Assembly: GCA_905235625.1 (NCBI GenBank)
Contig: CAJOLX010000008.1
Span: 1 to 64,000 of the forward strand
Length of the DNA stretch: 64,000 bases
Source of the DNA: an uncultured Clostridia bacterium
Lineage (GTDB): Bacteria > Bacillota > Clostridia > Oscillospirales > Acutalibacteraceae
Reading direction: 5' to 3'
Of this stretch, positions 18,501 through 26,408 are shown piece by piece. Positions within the stretch are counted from its first letter, which is position 1; every line of letters begins with the position of its first letter. A program made the position numbers and the translations under genes. The notes under the pieces are model-generated. The model ran no database searches. It saw nothing but the letters and a program-made list of their open reading frames with translations, and was not told the origin of the DNA.

Positions 18501-19823
18501 TCTGAACGAGCCTCTTTCCACGCCGCCCGTATATTTTACGGCGCCTATTTCAATGAGCCTGTCATAGCCCGTGCGAAGCCCTGTCGTTTCAACGTCAAAC
18601 ACGACGAAGGTGCCGTCAAGCGGCATCTTTGAGTCGCCGACAACGGCTGTCACGGAGTCGTCAACGAGATAGCCCTCCATGCCGTAAATGATTTTTACGC
18701 CGTGTTTTTTGCCTGCCGCCGCCGCCTCGGGGAACGCCTGCACCACGCCGTGGTCGGTTATCGCGATAGCTTTGTGCCCCCAGTAAGCCGCTCTCTCAAT
18801 GAGCTTTTCGGCGCTCGAAACGCCGTCCATCTGCGACATGTTGGTGTGAAGATGAAGCTCGATTCTTTTCTCTTCGCTCTCATCCTTCTTTTCTATCACT
18901 TCTATCTGCATAACGGACTTTGCTTTTATGCAGTAGGATTTAATATAGTCGTCATATTCAACGTGGCCTCTGACGAGCACTGCTACTCCGTCTTTGAGAG
19001 AATCCGCGAGAACCTGACTTCTTTCGCTCTCGTCAAACACCTTGACGATGTAGGAATTCGTTTTGTCGGTTATGTTGAATTTGATTATCTTTCTTTTGCC
19101 GTCTTTGGTGTCTCTTATATCGGCTTTGAAGGCCTTGCCCCACACGGTGACGTTGCCGTCCTCTATGGAAATATCCTTTAGAGCGGTCGGCTTGCTCCTT
19201 ACGGGATGACCGTAAAGCACCTTCGAGTTGGTGAGCGATATAGGCAGGTCTTCATATTCCCTTTTCGCTTCTTTTTTCTCGGCGGCGACGGGCATCTCAA
19301 TGCTGATATTTTTGCTCTGCATTTCGATATATTCGGGCGAGTCAATGCTCATCTCGGTTTCGCTGTCAAAGCTTACCTCAACCGATTTGCCGAACGTCTC
19401 CTTAACGGAGCGCTCTATTTTATCGTCCGCCTTAAGGCTGTATAAGAAATCGGAGCCGCTTTTGACTTTTACGTAAACGTTATCACCGTCAAAAACGTAT
19501 TTCGCGCCGTCAAAAAAGCCGTTCACCATAGGGTCGCTCTTCTTTATTGCGGCGATTATATCCTCCAGAGCCTCTTCGCCGAAGCTCTCCGCGGGGAAGC
19601 TGAAACCGAGGTCGGCTTCGGCGAGCCCGAGAGCCGCTTCGAGAGTGCTGTCTATTTCGGAAACCGTTTTGGCGGAAATATATCTTGCTGCTTCCGCTCT
19701 GACGGTAAGACGGCGCTCTTCTTCCGAATAGTTTATTTCCTTGACCCGAGCCCCGTAAATTGCCTCGGACTGACTCTCGTCAAGATATTTGCCTATAAAA
19801 TATTCAAGGTCGTTTCGAGCCAT
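15540..19823 (-). CDS. polC: DNA polymerase III alpha subunit, Gram-positive PolC type
   Basis: 1427 aa; OB, PHP (IELHLHTNMSQMDGVSS) and embedded exonuclease (FVVFDVETTGLRTGYDRLIEIGAV), DIDLNFSSEYQ. Confidence 0.97.
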   Translation of the reverse strand: MARNDLEYFIGKYLDESQSEAIYGARVKEINYSEEERRLTVRAEAARYISAKTVSEIDSTLEAALGLAEADLGFSFPAESFGEEALEDIIAAIKKSDPMVNGFFDGAKYVFDGDNVYVKVKSGSDFLYSLKADDKIERSVKETFGKSVEVSFDSETEMSIDSPEYIEMQSKNISIEMPVAAEKKEAKREYEDLPISLTNSKVLYGHPVRSKPTALKDISIEDGNVTVWGKAFKADIRDTKDGKRKIIKFNITDKTNSYIVKVFDESERSQVLADSLKDGVAVLVRGHVEYDDYIKSYCIKAKSVMQIEVIEKKDESEEKRIELHLHTNMSQMDGVSSAEKLIERAAYWGHKAIAITDHGVVQAFPEAAAAGKKHGVKIIYGMEGYLVDDSVTAVVGDSKMPLDGTFVVFDVETTGLRTGYDRLIEIGAVKYTGGVERGSFRTFVDLERPLSEFTVNLTGINDSMVAGAPKEEEAVRKFFEFCGPDAVLVAHNAEFDTDTVKAACERHGIEYGYTHVDTLLISQALLTPKKKNYKLDTVANHLGLPDFNHHRADDDARILGLIFEKLVKMLGDMGVDSVDKINGAVKPDPLKLKSYHIIFLAKNKAGLKNLYQMITASNLEYFHRSPRVPLSVLKQHREGVIVGSACEAGQIYRAVFAGKPHDELVKLAENYDYLEIQPNGNNAFLIENGSVSGEEELRELNRRIIALADELGKPAVATGDVHFLDKEDAVFREIIMNSRGFSDSDRQAPLYFKSTDEMLEEFAYLGEEKAKEVVIYNPQKIADECEEIQPIPSGTYPPHIDGSEEDLRRICNERMEALYGSPLPDYIRERLDKELNSIIKNGFAVLYMIAQKLVQNSMEHGYYVGSRGSVGSSFVAFAAGISEVNPLAPHYLCEDCKHSEFFLNGEYGSGFDMPPKNCPHCGKPMLRDGHDIPFETFLGFKGDKSPDIDLNFSSEYQFYAHRYTEELFGEKHVFKAGTIGTIAEKTAFGYVKKWMEDTGRADINSAETERLAAGCQGVKRTTGQHPGGMVVIPNNMDAEDFTPIQHPADDPESIHKTTHFDFHSLHDTILKLDNLGHEVPTMYKHLEDMTGTSVMDADVCDPKLYEMLTSPAPLGVTAEDIGCPTGTLSLPELGTPFVLGMLMEAKPANFSDMLQISGLSHGTDVWLGNAQELIKNGTCTISEVIGTRDSIMVYLIHKGVDSSTAFRIMEIVRKGKATKELTDEHKKAMRDCGVPEWYIDSCLKIKYMFPKAHAAAYVIAAMRLAWYKLYYPLEYYATYLTVRGGDLEMDTVLAGREAIKKRMQEIDYKQKMREASAKEEDVYTSLQVINEMMARGVEFLPVDIRKSKAKDYVIEDGKIRLPFSAVPGCGENAAAAIQKAVEESNGEFLSIDDFQVQSGTPQSVVSALEDYGAFASLPKSTQISFFD

Positions 19824-19826
19824 ACT

Positions 19827-20882
19827 CTACTCTCTTTCCAAATTCTCTATTTCTTTCATCAGCACTTCCAGGGCTTCGCTCTCGGGCACTTTGCGCAATA
19901 TTTCGCCCTTTTTGAAAATGAGCGCTTCGCCGTCGCCGCCGGCTATGCCTATATCCGCCTCTCTCGCTTCGCCCGGCCCGTTCACCGCGCAGCCCATAAC
20001 GGCTACCTTAATATCGGCGTTCGACGACGCGAGGCGGCTTTCGACCTCGTTTGCGAGGTCAATAAGTGAAATTTTCGTTCTGCCGCACGTGGGGCATGAA
20101 ACTATTTGAGGGCCCTTTCTGAGCCCGAGCGCTTTAAGAATGTTTATTCCCGCCCCCACTTCCTTTAAAGGCGAGTCGGTCATCGACACTCTTATCGTGT
20201 CGCCTATGCCGCTTTCAAGCAGGGAGCCGATGCCTATTGACGATTTTATGAGCGCGGATTCATAAGTGCCCGCCTCCGTAACGCCGAGATGCAGGGGATA
20301 ATCGCATTTTTCGCTCACTATGCGGTAAGCGTCAATCATCGTTTTTACGTTTGATGATTTTATCGAAATAACGATGTCGTCAAAATCGTATTTTTCAAGC
20401 AGCGAAACGTGATAAAGCGCGCTCTCCGCTATCGCTTCGGCGCAGGGCGAGCCGTATTTCGCCAAAATATCCTTTTGAACCGAGCCGGAATTTACCCCCA
20501 CTCTTATCGGCACGTTTTTTGCCTTGCAGGCGAGAGCAACCTCTTTGACCATGCTGTCTGAGCCGATGTTGCCGGGGTTTATTCTTATTTTGTCAACTCC
20601 CGCGTCAACGCAGGCGAGAGCTATTCTGTAGTCAAAATGTATATCCGCCACTATCGGCGCGGAAACGTTTTTTTTGAGCGCCTCTATCAGCTTAACGCTC
20701 TCAAGGTCGGGCACGGCGGCTCTTATTACGTCGCAGCCCGCGTTTTGCAGCTCTATCGCCTGTCGCACGCTGCCTTCAATGTCGCTTGCCGGCACGTTGA
20801 GCATGGACTGCACCGTTATCGGGCTGTCTCCGCCTATGTAAACCGAGCCGGCTTTTACTTTTTTTGTCTTTCTTCTCTCCAT
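19827..20882 (-). CDS. ispG: 4-hydroxy-3-methylbut-2-en-1-yl diphosphate synthase
   Basis: VYIGGDSPITVQSMLNV; SCPTCGRT; VMGCAVNGPGEAREADIGIAGG. Confidence 0.97.
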   Translation of the reverse strand: MERRKTKKVKAGSVYIGGDSPITVQSMLNVPASDIEGSVRQAIELQNAGCDVIRAAVPDLESVKLIEALKKNVSAPIVADIHFDYRIALACVDAGVDKIRINPGNIGSDSMVKEVALACKAKNVPIRVGVNSGSVQKDILAKYGSPCAEAIAESALYHVSLLEKYDFDDIVISIKSSNVKTMIDAYRIVSEKCDYPLHLGVTEAGTYESALIKSSIGIGSLLESGIGDTIRVSMTDSPLKEVGAGINILKALGLRKGPQIVSCPTCGRTKISLIDLANEVESRLASSNADIKVAVMGCAVNGPGEAREADIGIAGGDGEALIFKKGEILRKVPESEALEVLMKEIENLERE

Positions 20883-20885
20883 TTT

Positions 20886-21977
20886 TTAACCCTTTATGAG
20901 CTTCCAAATATCGCTGAACGATACCACCGCCATAAGAGCGAGCAGCAGCGCCATGCCCACGGCGTGCACGAGGCCCTCAAATTTTTTGGGCACGGGGCGT
21001 CTTATTATCATCTCAATGAGTATGAAGAAGAGCCTGCCGCCGTCAAGAGCGGGAAGAGGAAGCAGATTGAAAAGACCTATGTTTATTGCGATGAGCGCGA
21101 GGATCGTAAACAAAAACTCAAAATCGGTTTCCTTCGCGGATTCGCTCGCGGCGTCGGCAATAAACGTTACGGTGCCTATCGGGCCGCTCAAATCGCTCAC
21201 GTGATACGTGCCCGTTATCAAATCAAAGAGCGAAATGTAAACGAGCCTTCCGTAAGAAAGCGAGGTTTTGAAAGCGTTCGGCACAACCGTTTTAAAGCTC
21301 GGATTAACGCCGACGATAATGAAATCATAAATTATCGTCAGCCTCTCTTCGCCGTCAATTTCCTTTACGACGGTGTCAAATTTAACGCCGTTGAGAGTTA
21401 CCTTTTCGCCGCCTCTTTCAACCACGAAGTCAAACACTCCGTCTTTGTCGGTGGACATAAAATAGGATATGTCCTCGGTCGAAAAAATGCGTTTGCCGTT
21501 TATTTTTAAAATCTTGTCGCCCTGTGAAAGCCACGTGTCGCTCACGGCGTTTTCATCGAACGAGTGAATGTAGGGCGTGCCGATGAGGTCGTCGGTCGTA
21601 GCAAGCATCAGCACGACTATGAGAAAGCCGAGAATGAGGTTCACCACGCCGCCCGCGGCAACTATTATGAACCTCTGCCACGGCTTTTTGTTGCAAAAAG
21701 CGCCCTCGTCCTCGCTGTTTTCGTCCTCGCCCTCCATGAGGCAGTAGCCTCCGATGGGGAGAAGCCTCAGAGAATAAAGGGTGTCGCCTTTTTGATGCTT
21801 AAACAAAGCGGGGCCCATACCCATTGAAAATTCGTTTACCTTAACGCCGAAAATTCTCGCGAAAACGAAGTGGCCGAGTTCGTGCACGAATATCAGCAGC
21901 CCGAAAAACAGAACGGCAACTAAAAAGGGCCATATTTTACCGAAAACCGAACCGACGGAAAGTAAATTCATGCTCAT
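20886..21977 (-). CDS. rseP: Site-2 protease / RseP-like membrane metalloprotease
   Basis: FVHELGHFVFAR, FNLLPLPALDGGRLFF; located ispG-dxr. Confidence 0.93.
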   Translation of the reverse strand: MSMNLLSVGSVFGKIWPFLVAVLFFGLLIFVHELGHFVFARIFGVKVNEFSMGMGPALFKHQKGDTLYSLRLLPIGGYCLMEGEDENSEDEGAFCNKKPWQRFIIVAAGGVVNLILGFLIVVLMLATTDDLIGTPYIHSFDENAVSDTWLSQGDKILKINGKRIFSTEDISYFMSTDKDGVFDFVVERGGEKVTLNGVKFDTVVKEIDGEERLTIIYDFIIVGVNPSFKTVVPNAFKTSLSYGRLVYISLFDLITGTYHVSDLSGPIGTVTFIADAASESAKETDFEFLFTILALIAINIGLFNLLPLPALDGGRLFFILIEMIIRRPVPKKFEGLVHAVGMALLLALMAVVSFSDIWKLIKG

Positions 21978-23116
21978 ATGCCGACCTGCCTTTCTTCTCT
22001 GACCGACGCGTCCGTTTCAAACACGTCATCGAGCGAATATTCGCCCGCGGGCAGAGAGTATTCGAGCGCTTTTTCGACCCTGTCCTGTATGTCGGTAAAG
22101 CCGATAAGCCCCTTGCGAAACATGGCGTTCGCCTTTTCGTTTGCGGCATTAACTGCCGCCGGATAAAGCCCGCCCTTTCGCAAAGCCTCGCGGCAAATGT
22201 CAATGCACCTGAAGGTCTCGTTGTCGGGCTTTGAGAAGGTGAGAGCGGCGCACTCGGCAAGGTCAAGCCGGGAAACGGGACTTTCAAACCTGTCGGGGTA
22301 AGTGAGAGCGTACTGTATCGGTATTCTCATGTCGGGCACGCCGAGCTGAGCTATAACGGAATTGTCGGCGTATTCAACGAGCGAATGCACTATGCTCTGC
22401 CTGTGAATGAGCACGTCCACGTCGTCGGGAGCAACGCCGAACAGCCACACAGCCTCTATGAGCTCGAGACCCTTGTTCATCATTGTAGCGGAGTCGATGG
22501 TTATTTTTGCGCCCATGGACCAATTCGGGTGATTGAGCGCCTGCTCGGGGGTTATATCTTTAAGCTCTGCCAAACTCCTGCCGTAAAACGGCCCGCCCGA
22601 TGCGGTGAGAATGAGCCTTTTAATCTGCTTTTTGTCGCGGCACCCCTGAAGGGACTGAAAAATCGCGGAATGCTCGGAATCCACCGGCAAAATCGGCGTT
22701 CCTTTTTCTGCCGCCGTTTTCATCACGAGAGCGCCCGCTGTGACAAGGCTCTCTTTGTTGGCGAGAGCAAGCGCGCTGCCTGAATTTATCGCCGCCAAGG
22801 TGGGCTTTAATCCCGCTATGCCGACTATGCCGTTGAGCACTGCGTCGCTGCCGAGAGAGGCGCATTCCTCCACTCCCCCGCTGCCCGAAAGCACTTTTAC
22901 GGGGGTGTCGGCAAGCGCGATTTTAAGCTCAGCCGCCTTTTTTTCGTCGGCAAGAGCCACGTATTCCGGCAAAAATTCTCTCGCCTGTTTTTCGATTATA
23001 TCCGCTCTGCCGTTTGCGGTGAGGGCGGTTATTTTAAAGCCCCTCATTCTCGCAACGTCGAGAGCCTGAGTTCCTATTGAGCCGGTCGAACCCAGCACGC
23101 AAAGTGATTTTATCAT
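21974..23116 (-). CDS. dxr: 1-deoxy-D-xylulose 5-phosphate reductoisomerase
   Basis: MIKSLCVLGSTGSIGTQALDV; ALANKESLVTAG; LPVDSEHSAIFQ. Start trimmed to the Met with SD. Confidence 0.96.
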   Translation of the reverse strand: MIKSLCVLGSTGSIGTQALDVARMRGFKITALTANGRADIIEKQAREFLPEYVALADEKKAAELKIALADTPVKVLSGSGGVEECASLGSDAVLNGIVGIAGLKPTLAAINSGSALALANKESLVTAGALVMKTAAEKGTPILPVDSEHSAIFQSLQGCRDKKQIKRLILTASGGPFYGRSLAELKDITPEQALNHPNWSMGAKITIDSATMMNKGLELIEAVWLFGVAPDDVDVLIHRQSIVHSLVEYADNSVIAQLGVPDMRIPIQYALTYPDRFESPVSRLDLAECAALTFSKPDNETFRCIDICREALRKGGLYPAAVNAANEKANAMFRKGLIGFTDIQDRVEKALEYSLPAGEYSLDDVFETDASVREERQVGI

Positions 23117-23133
23117 CCTGTCTTCTCCATAAA

Positions 23134-23183
23134 TCGGGAAAAGCCGAGTCAAACGAACCTCGTTTCACTCCGCTGTTTCCCGA
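23134..23183. repeat. Long imperfect hairpin between cdsA and dxr
   Basis: tcgggaaa...gagtcaaacga-acc-tcgtttcactc...tttcccga; inner arm 11 bp with one mismatch, outer arm 8 bp. Confidence 0.7.
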
Positions 23184-23213
23184 ATATGTGTTATCTTGAT
23201 TTTAAATTTTGCT

Positions 23214-24083
23214 TTACGCCGCGCAAATCTCGGTAACGAGCCTGAGAATGACGTAAGCGCTCGGCATTGTGAAAATAAACGAGTCAATTCTGTCCATGGC
23301 TCCGCCGTGGCCGGGGAACATCGTGCCGTAATCCTTCACGCCGTAATTTCTCTTGAGCACTGAGGCGCAAAGGTCGCCGCACATGCCCATAACGCAAATG
23401 ACCGGCACGAAGACGAGCACCATCCACCATTTGATTGTGTCAAGGCGGAAGAACCATTTATGGAAAACGAGCCAGGTTATGAGAGCGGAAATCGTGGTGA
23501 ACACCACGCCGCCCACTGCGCCCTCAACCGTCTTTTTGGGGCTGATGTTGGGCGCGAGCTTGTGCTTTCCGAGGGCCATGCCCGTAAAGAGAGCGAAGGT
23601 GTCGCTCAGCCACGCGCAATACATTGCCGTGAGAAGCACGAAAATAATGTTTGAGCGCGTGAAGAGCTCCGGCATGCCTTCCATATACTGAATCGTGAGC
23701 ATAAGAGTCGAAAGCGCCGCCGGAATTATAATCGAGGCGTAAAGGCCGTTTGTAACGTTTTCAAACTTCGTTTTTTCGTAAGACGCCAGCATCATTATCA
23801 TCACGATAAAAATGTAAATTGCGGCTATAATTCCGGCGGAAACGGGTATGAATCTGCCGAGATCGAAGCCTATATAAAGGGGCAGGCACGCCGCAAACGC
23901 CATATTTACCACCGTTAAAGCCTTGTTTTTGCATTTTGAAACGTCCATTATCTCATAAACGCAAATCGAGCTGAACAGCGCTACGACTATGCTCACAAAG
24001 GCGCCGTATCCGTTGCCTATGAGGGTGAGAAGTCCTATGGCAAAAAGGGCTGCCACTATGCCCACTACTACTCTGACTAACAT
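23214..24083 (-). CDS. cdsA: Phosphatidate cytidylyltransferase
   Basis: Multi-TM; SDTFALFTGMALGKHKLAPNISPKKTVEGAVGG; DRIDSFIFTMP. Confidence 0.95.
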   Translation of the reverse strand: MLVRVVVGIVAALFAIGLLTLIGNGYGAFVSIVVALFSSICVYEIMDVSKCKNKALTVVNMAFAACLPLYIGFDLGRFIPVSAGIIAAIYIFIVMIMMLASYEKTKFENVTNGLYASIIIPAALSTLMLTIQYMEGMPELFTRSNIIFVLLTAMYCAWLSDTFALFTGMALGKHKLAPNISPKKTVEGAVGGVVFTTISALITWLVFHKWFFRLDTIKWWMVLVFVPVICVMGMCGDLCASVLKRNYGVKDYGTMFPGHGGAMDRIDSFIFTMPSAYVILRLVTEICAA

Positions 24084-24152
24084 ATTCGTATCTTCCTTTG
24101 GTTATGAAAAACTTCGGTAAAAACCGATTTTGCCGCGAGAAACGCCGCGGAA

Positions 24153-24884
24153 TTACACCCCGCCGTATCTTCTGTTTCTGCGGCTGTAATCAAAAATAGC
24201 CCTGTCAAGGTCGTCCGGCGTGAAATCCGGCCACAATACGTCGGAATACCAGAATTCCGAGTATGCCGCCTGCCAGAGCATGAAATTAGAGAGCCGATAC
24301 TCTCCGCTCGGCCTGATTATTATGTCGGGGTCGGGCTGACCTGCGGTGAAAAGATTTGCGGAAATGTCGTCTTCCGTTATGTCGCCGGGCTTTAAGCTGC
24401 CGTCTTTTACCTTCGCGGCAATTCGCTTAACGCTGTGAAGTATCTCATCTCTGCCGCCGTAGTTTATGGCAAGATTTACCGTCATAACGTTTTTGTCGGA
24501 CGTGCCCTTTTCGAGCGTGTCCATTTTGCTCACTATGTCGCCGGGCAGGCCGCTCTTTTCGCCTATCAGATGAAATTTAAGACCCCGCTGCTCGTTTTCA
24601 CCCTGCCTCGCGTTTGCCTCGTCAAGGTAATCTCTGAAAATCTTCATAATCGCCTTAACTTCTTTGGGAGGCCTCTTCCAGTTTTCGGTTGAAAAGGCGT
24701 AAAACGTCATATATTCTATGCCGAGGTCGGCGGCGTAATTGCAAATGGTGCGGAAGGTGTCAGCCCCTGCCTTGTGGCCCTCGGAGCGCTCGAGCCCTCT
24801 GCTTTTTGCCCACCTGCCGTTGCCGTCCATGATAACGCCGATATGTTTTGGCAGCGTTATGCTGTTTTTCTCTTCCTGTGTCAT
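24153..24884 (-). CDS. uppS: Isoprenyl (undecaprenyl) diphosphate synthase
   Basis: HIGVIMDGNGRWAKSRGLERSEGHKAG; FSTENWKRP; DPDIIIRPSGEYRLSNFMLWQ. Confidence 0.97.
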   Translation of the reverse strand: MTQEEKNSITLPKHIGVIMDGNGRWAKSRGLERSEGHKAGADTFRTICNYAADLGIEYMTFYAFSTENWKRPPKEVKAIMKIFRDYLDEANARQGENEQRGLKFHLIGEKSGLPGDIVSKMDTLEKGTSDKNVMTVNLAINYGGRDEILHSVKRIAAKVKDGSLKPGDITEDDISANLFTAGQPDPDIIIRPSGEYRLSNFMLWQAAYSEFWYSDVLWPDFTPDDLDRAIFDYSRRNRRYGGV

Positions 24885-24939
24885 ATTCTCCGCAAAAAAT
24901 TGCGGGCAGCGGCAACGCCGCCGCCCGCCGTCAAATGCC

Positions 24940-25494
24940 TCAGATGGACATTATTTCCTGTTCTTTTTCATCGGCAAGCTTGTCAATATTTTTAATCGCC
25001 TTGTCGGTGAAGTCCTGTATCTTCTTCTCGGCGTCCTTGAGGTCGTCCTCGGTTATTTCGGAAGCCTTTTCCATCTTCTTCGCCTTTTCAATGGCGTCTC
25101 TTCTGATGGAGCGCACGGCAACTCTCGAATCCTCCGCCATTTTGCGCACGTCCTTGCTGAGCTCCTTGCGGCGCTCCTCGGTGAGCGCGGGGAAAATGAG
25201 GCGAATGGTCACGCCGTCATTCTGGGGATTTATGCCGATGTCGGAGGCGAGGATAGCTTTTTCGATGCTTCCGATAGTGGATTTATCCCACGGCTGAATG
25301 TTGAGTATTCTTGCTTCCGCCACCGACACCGCCGCCATCTGGTTAATGGGGGTGGGAGTGCCGTAATAGTCAACTCTGATTTTGTCAAGCACTGCGGCGT
25401 TTGCTCTGCCCGCTCTGAGCTGAGCGTAATCCGAAACGAGCTTTGCCTGAGTCTTATCCATTTTTTCCTGAGTGGTTGCAAATAAAGTTTCCAT
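24940..25494 (-). CDS. frr: Ribosome recycling factor
   Basis: 184 aa; LRAGRANAAVLDKIRVDYYGTPTPINQMA; PALTEERRKELSKDVRKMAEDSRVAVRSIRRDA. Confidence 0.97.
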   Translation of the reverse strand: METLFATTQEKMDKTQAKLVSDYAQLRAGRANAAVLDKIRVDYYGTPTPINQMAAVSVAEARILNIQPWDKSTIGSIEKAILASDIGINPQNDGVTIRLIFPALTEERRKELSKDVRKMAEDSRVAVRSIRRDAIEKAKKMEKASEITEDDLKDAEKKIQDFTDKAIKNIDKLADEKEQEIMSI

Positions 25495-25506
25495 CTGTAT
25501 CCTCCT

Positions 25507-26211
25507 TTATTTTACGATAGTTCCTATGCTTTCGCCCTTTGCGGCTCTGATGATGTTATCATAGTCGTTGAGGTTGAAAACAAGAATTTTCATTCCGCTG
25601 TCTCTGCAAATTGAGAATGCCGTGGAGTCCATCACCTTGAGATTTTTGATTACCGCTTCTTCGTGGGTGATTTCGTCATACTTGACCGCGTCGGGGTATT
25701 TGTTGGGGTCTTTGTCGTAAACGCCGTCAACGTTGGTCGCCTTGAGTATCACGTCGGCGCCTATTTCAACGCCTCTGAGAGCCGCGCCCGTATCGGTTGA
25801 AAAGAAAGGATTGCCCGTGCCTGCGCCGAAAATGCAGACTCTGCCCTTTTCAAGATATCTGACCGCTCTGTCTTTCATGTAATACTCGGCAAAAGGCTCC
25901 ATGTTCACGGCGGTGAGCACCCTTGCCTGAACGCCCATCTGCATGAGAGTGTCCTGCAGCATTATGGAATTCATGACCGTAGCGAGCATGCCCATGTGGT
26001 CGGCTTTCGTTCTGTCCATTTCTCCGCTGCTTCTGCCTCTCCAAAAATTGCCGCCGCCGACGACTATGCCGACCTGCACGCCGTTTTCGCTGAGAGTTTT
26101 AACTCTTTGGCAAATGGCTTTAACCACATCGTAATCATAGCCCGAGCCGTTTTCTCCCGAGAGCACTTCGCCGCTTATTTTCAGCAAAATGCGCTTGTAT
26201 GCAAAATTCAC
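25507..26211 (-). CDS. pyrH: UMP kinase
   Basis: YKRILLKISGEVLSGENGSGYD; VVGGGNFWRGR. GTG at 26211 preferred (SD GGAGATGG); the ORF-track start 26268 lies at the predicted transcription start. Confidence 0.93.
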   Translation of the reverse strand: MNFAYKRILLKISGEVLSGENGSGYDYDVVKAICQRVKTLSENGVQVGIVVGGGNFWRGRSSGEMDRTKADHMGMLATVMNSIMLQDTLMQMGVQARVLTAVNMEPFAEYYMKDRAVRYLEKGRVCIFGAGTGNPFFSTDTGAALRGVEIGADVILKATNVDGVYDKDPNKYPDAVKYDEITHEEAVIKNLKVMDSTAFSICRDSGMKILVFNLNDYDNIIRAAKGESIGTIVK

Positions 26212-26271
26212 GGTGACCATCTCCATTCCGATGCCGGCGCACAGCGGCGCCGACCGATATACTGTCATTTT

Positions 26272-26300
26272 ATTCTATCTTATTTTTTTAAGAGTGTAAA
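26272..26300 (-). promoter_or_regulatory. Promoter for the pyrH-frr-... cluster (TTTACA-17-TAGAAT)
   Basis: Minus strand TTTACA CTCTTAAAAAAATAAGA TAGAAT. Confidence 0.65.
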
Positions 26301-26338
26301 GCGATTTTTTAAATTAAACAAAAAATTTAACATATTCC

Positions 26339-26367
26339 TTGCTATTGCAAATTTGTTGATATATAAT
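26339..26367 (+). promoter_or_regulatory. Promoter for the GH89 gene (TTGCTA-17-TATAAT)
   Basis: ttgcta ttgcaaatttgttgata tataat. Confidence 0.6.
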
Positions 26368-26408
26368 TATTAGTCAATGAACAAGACGATTTCGGAAGGA
26401 GCTTTGCT

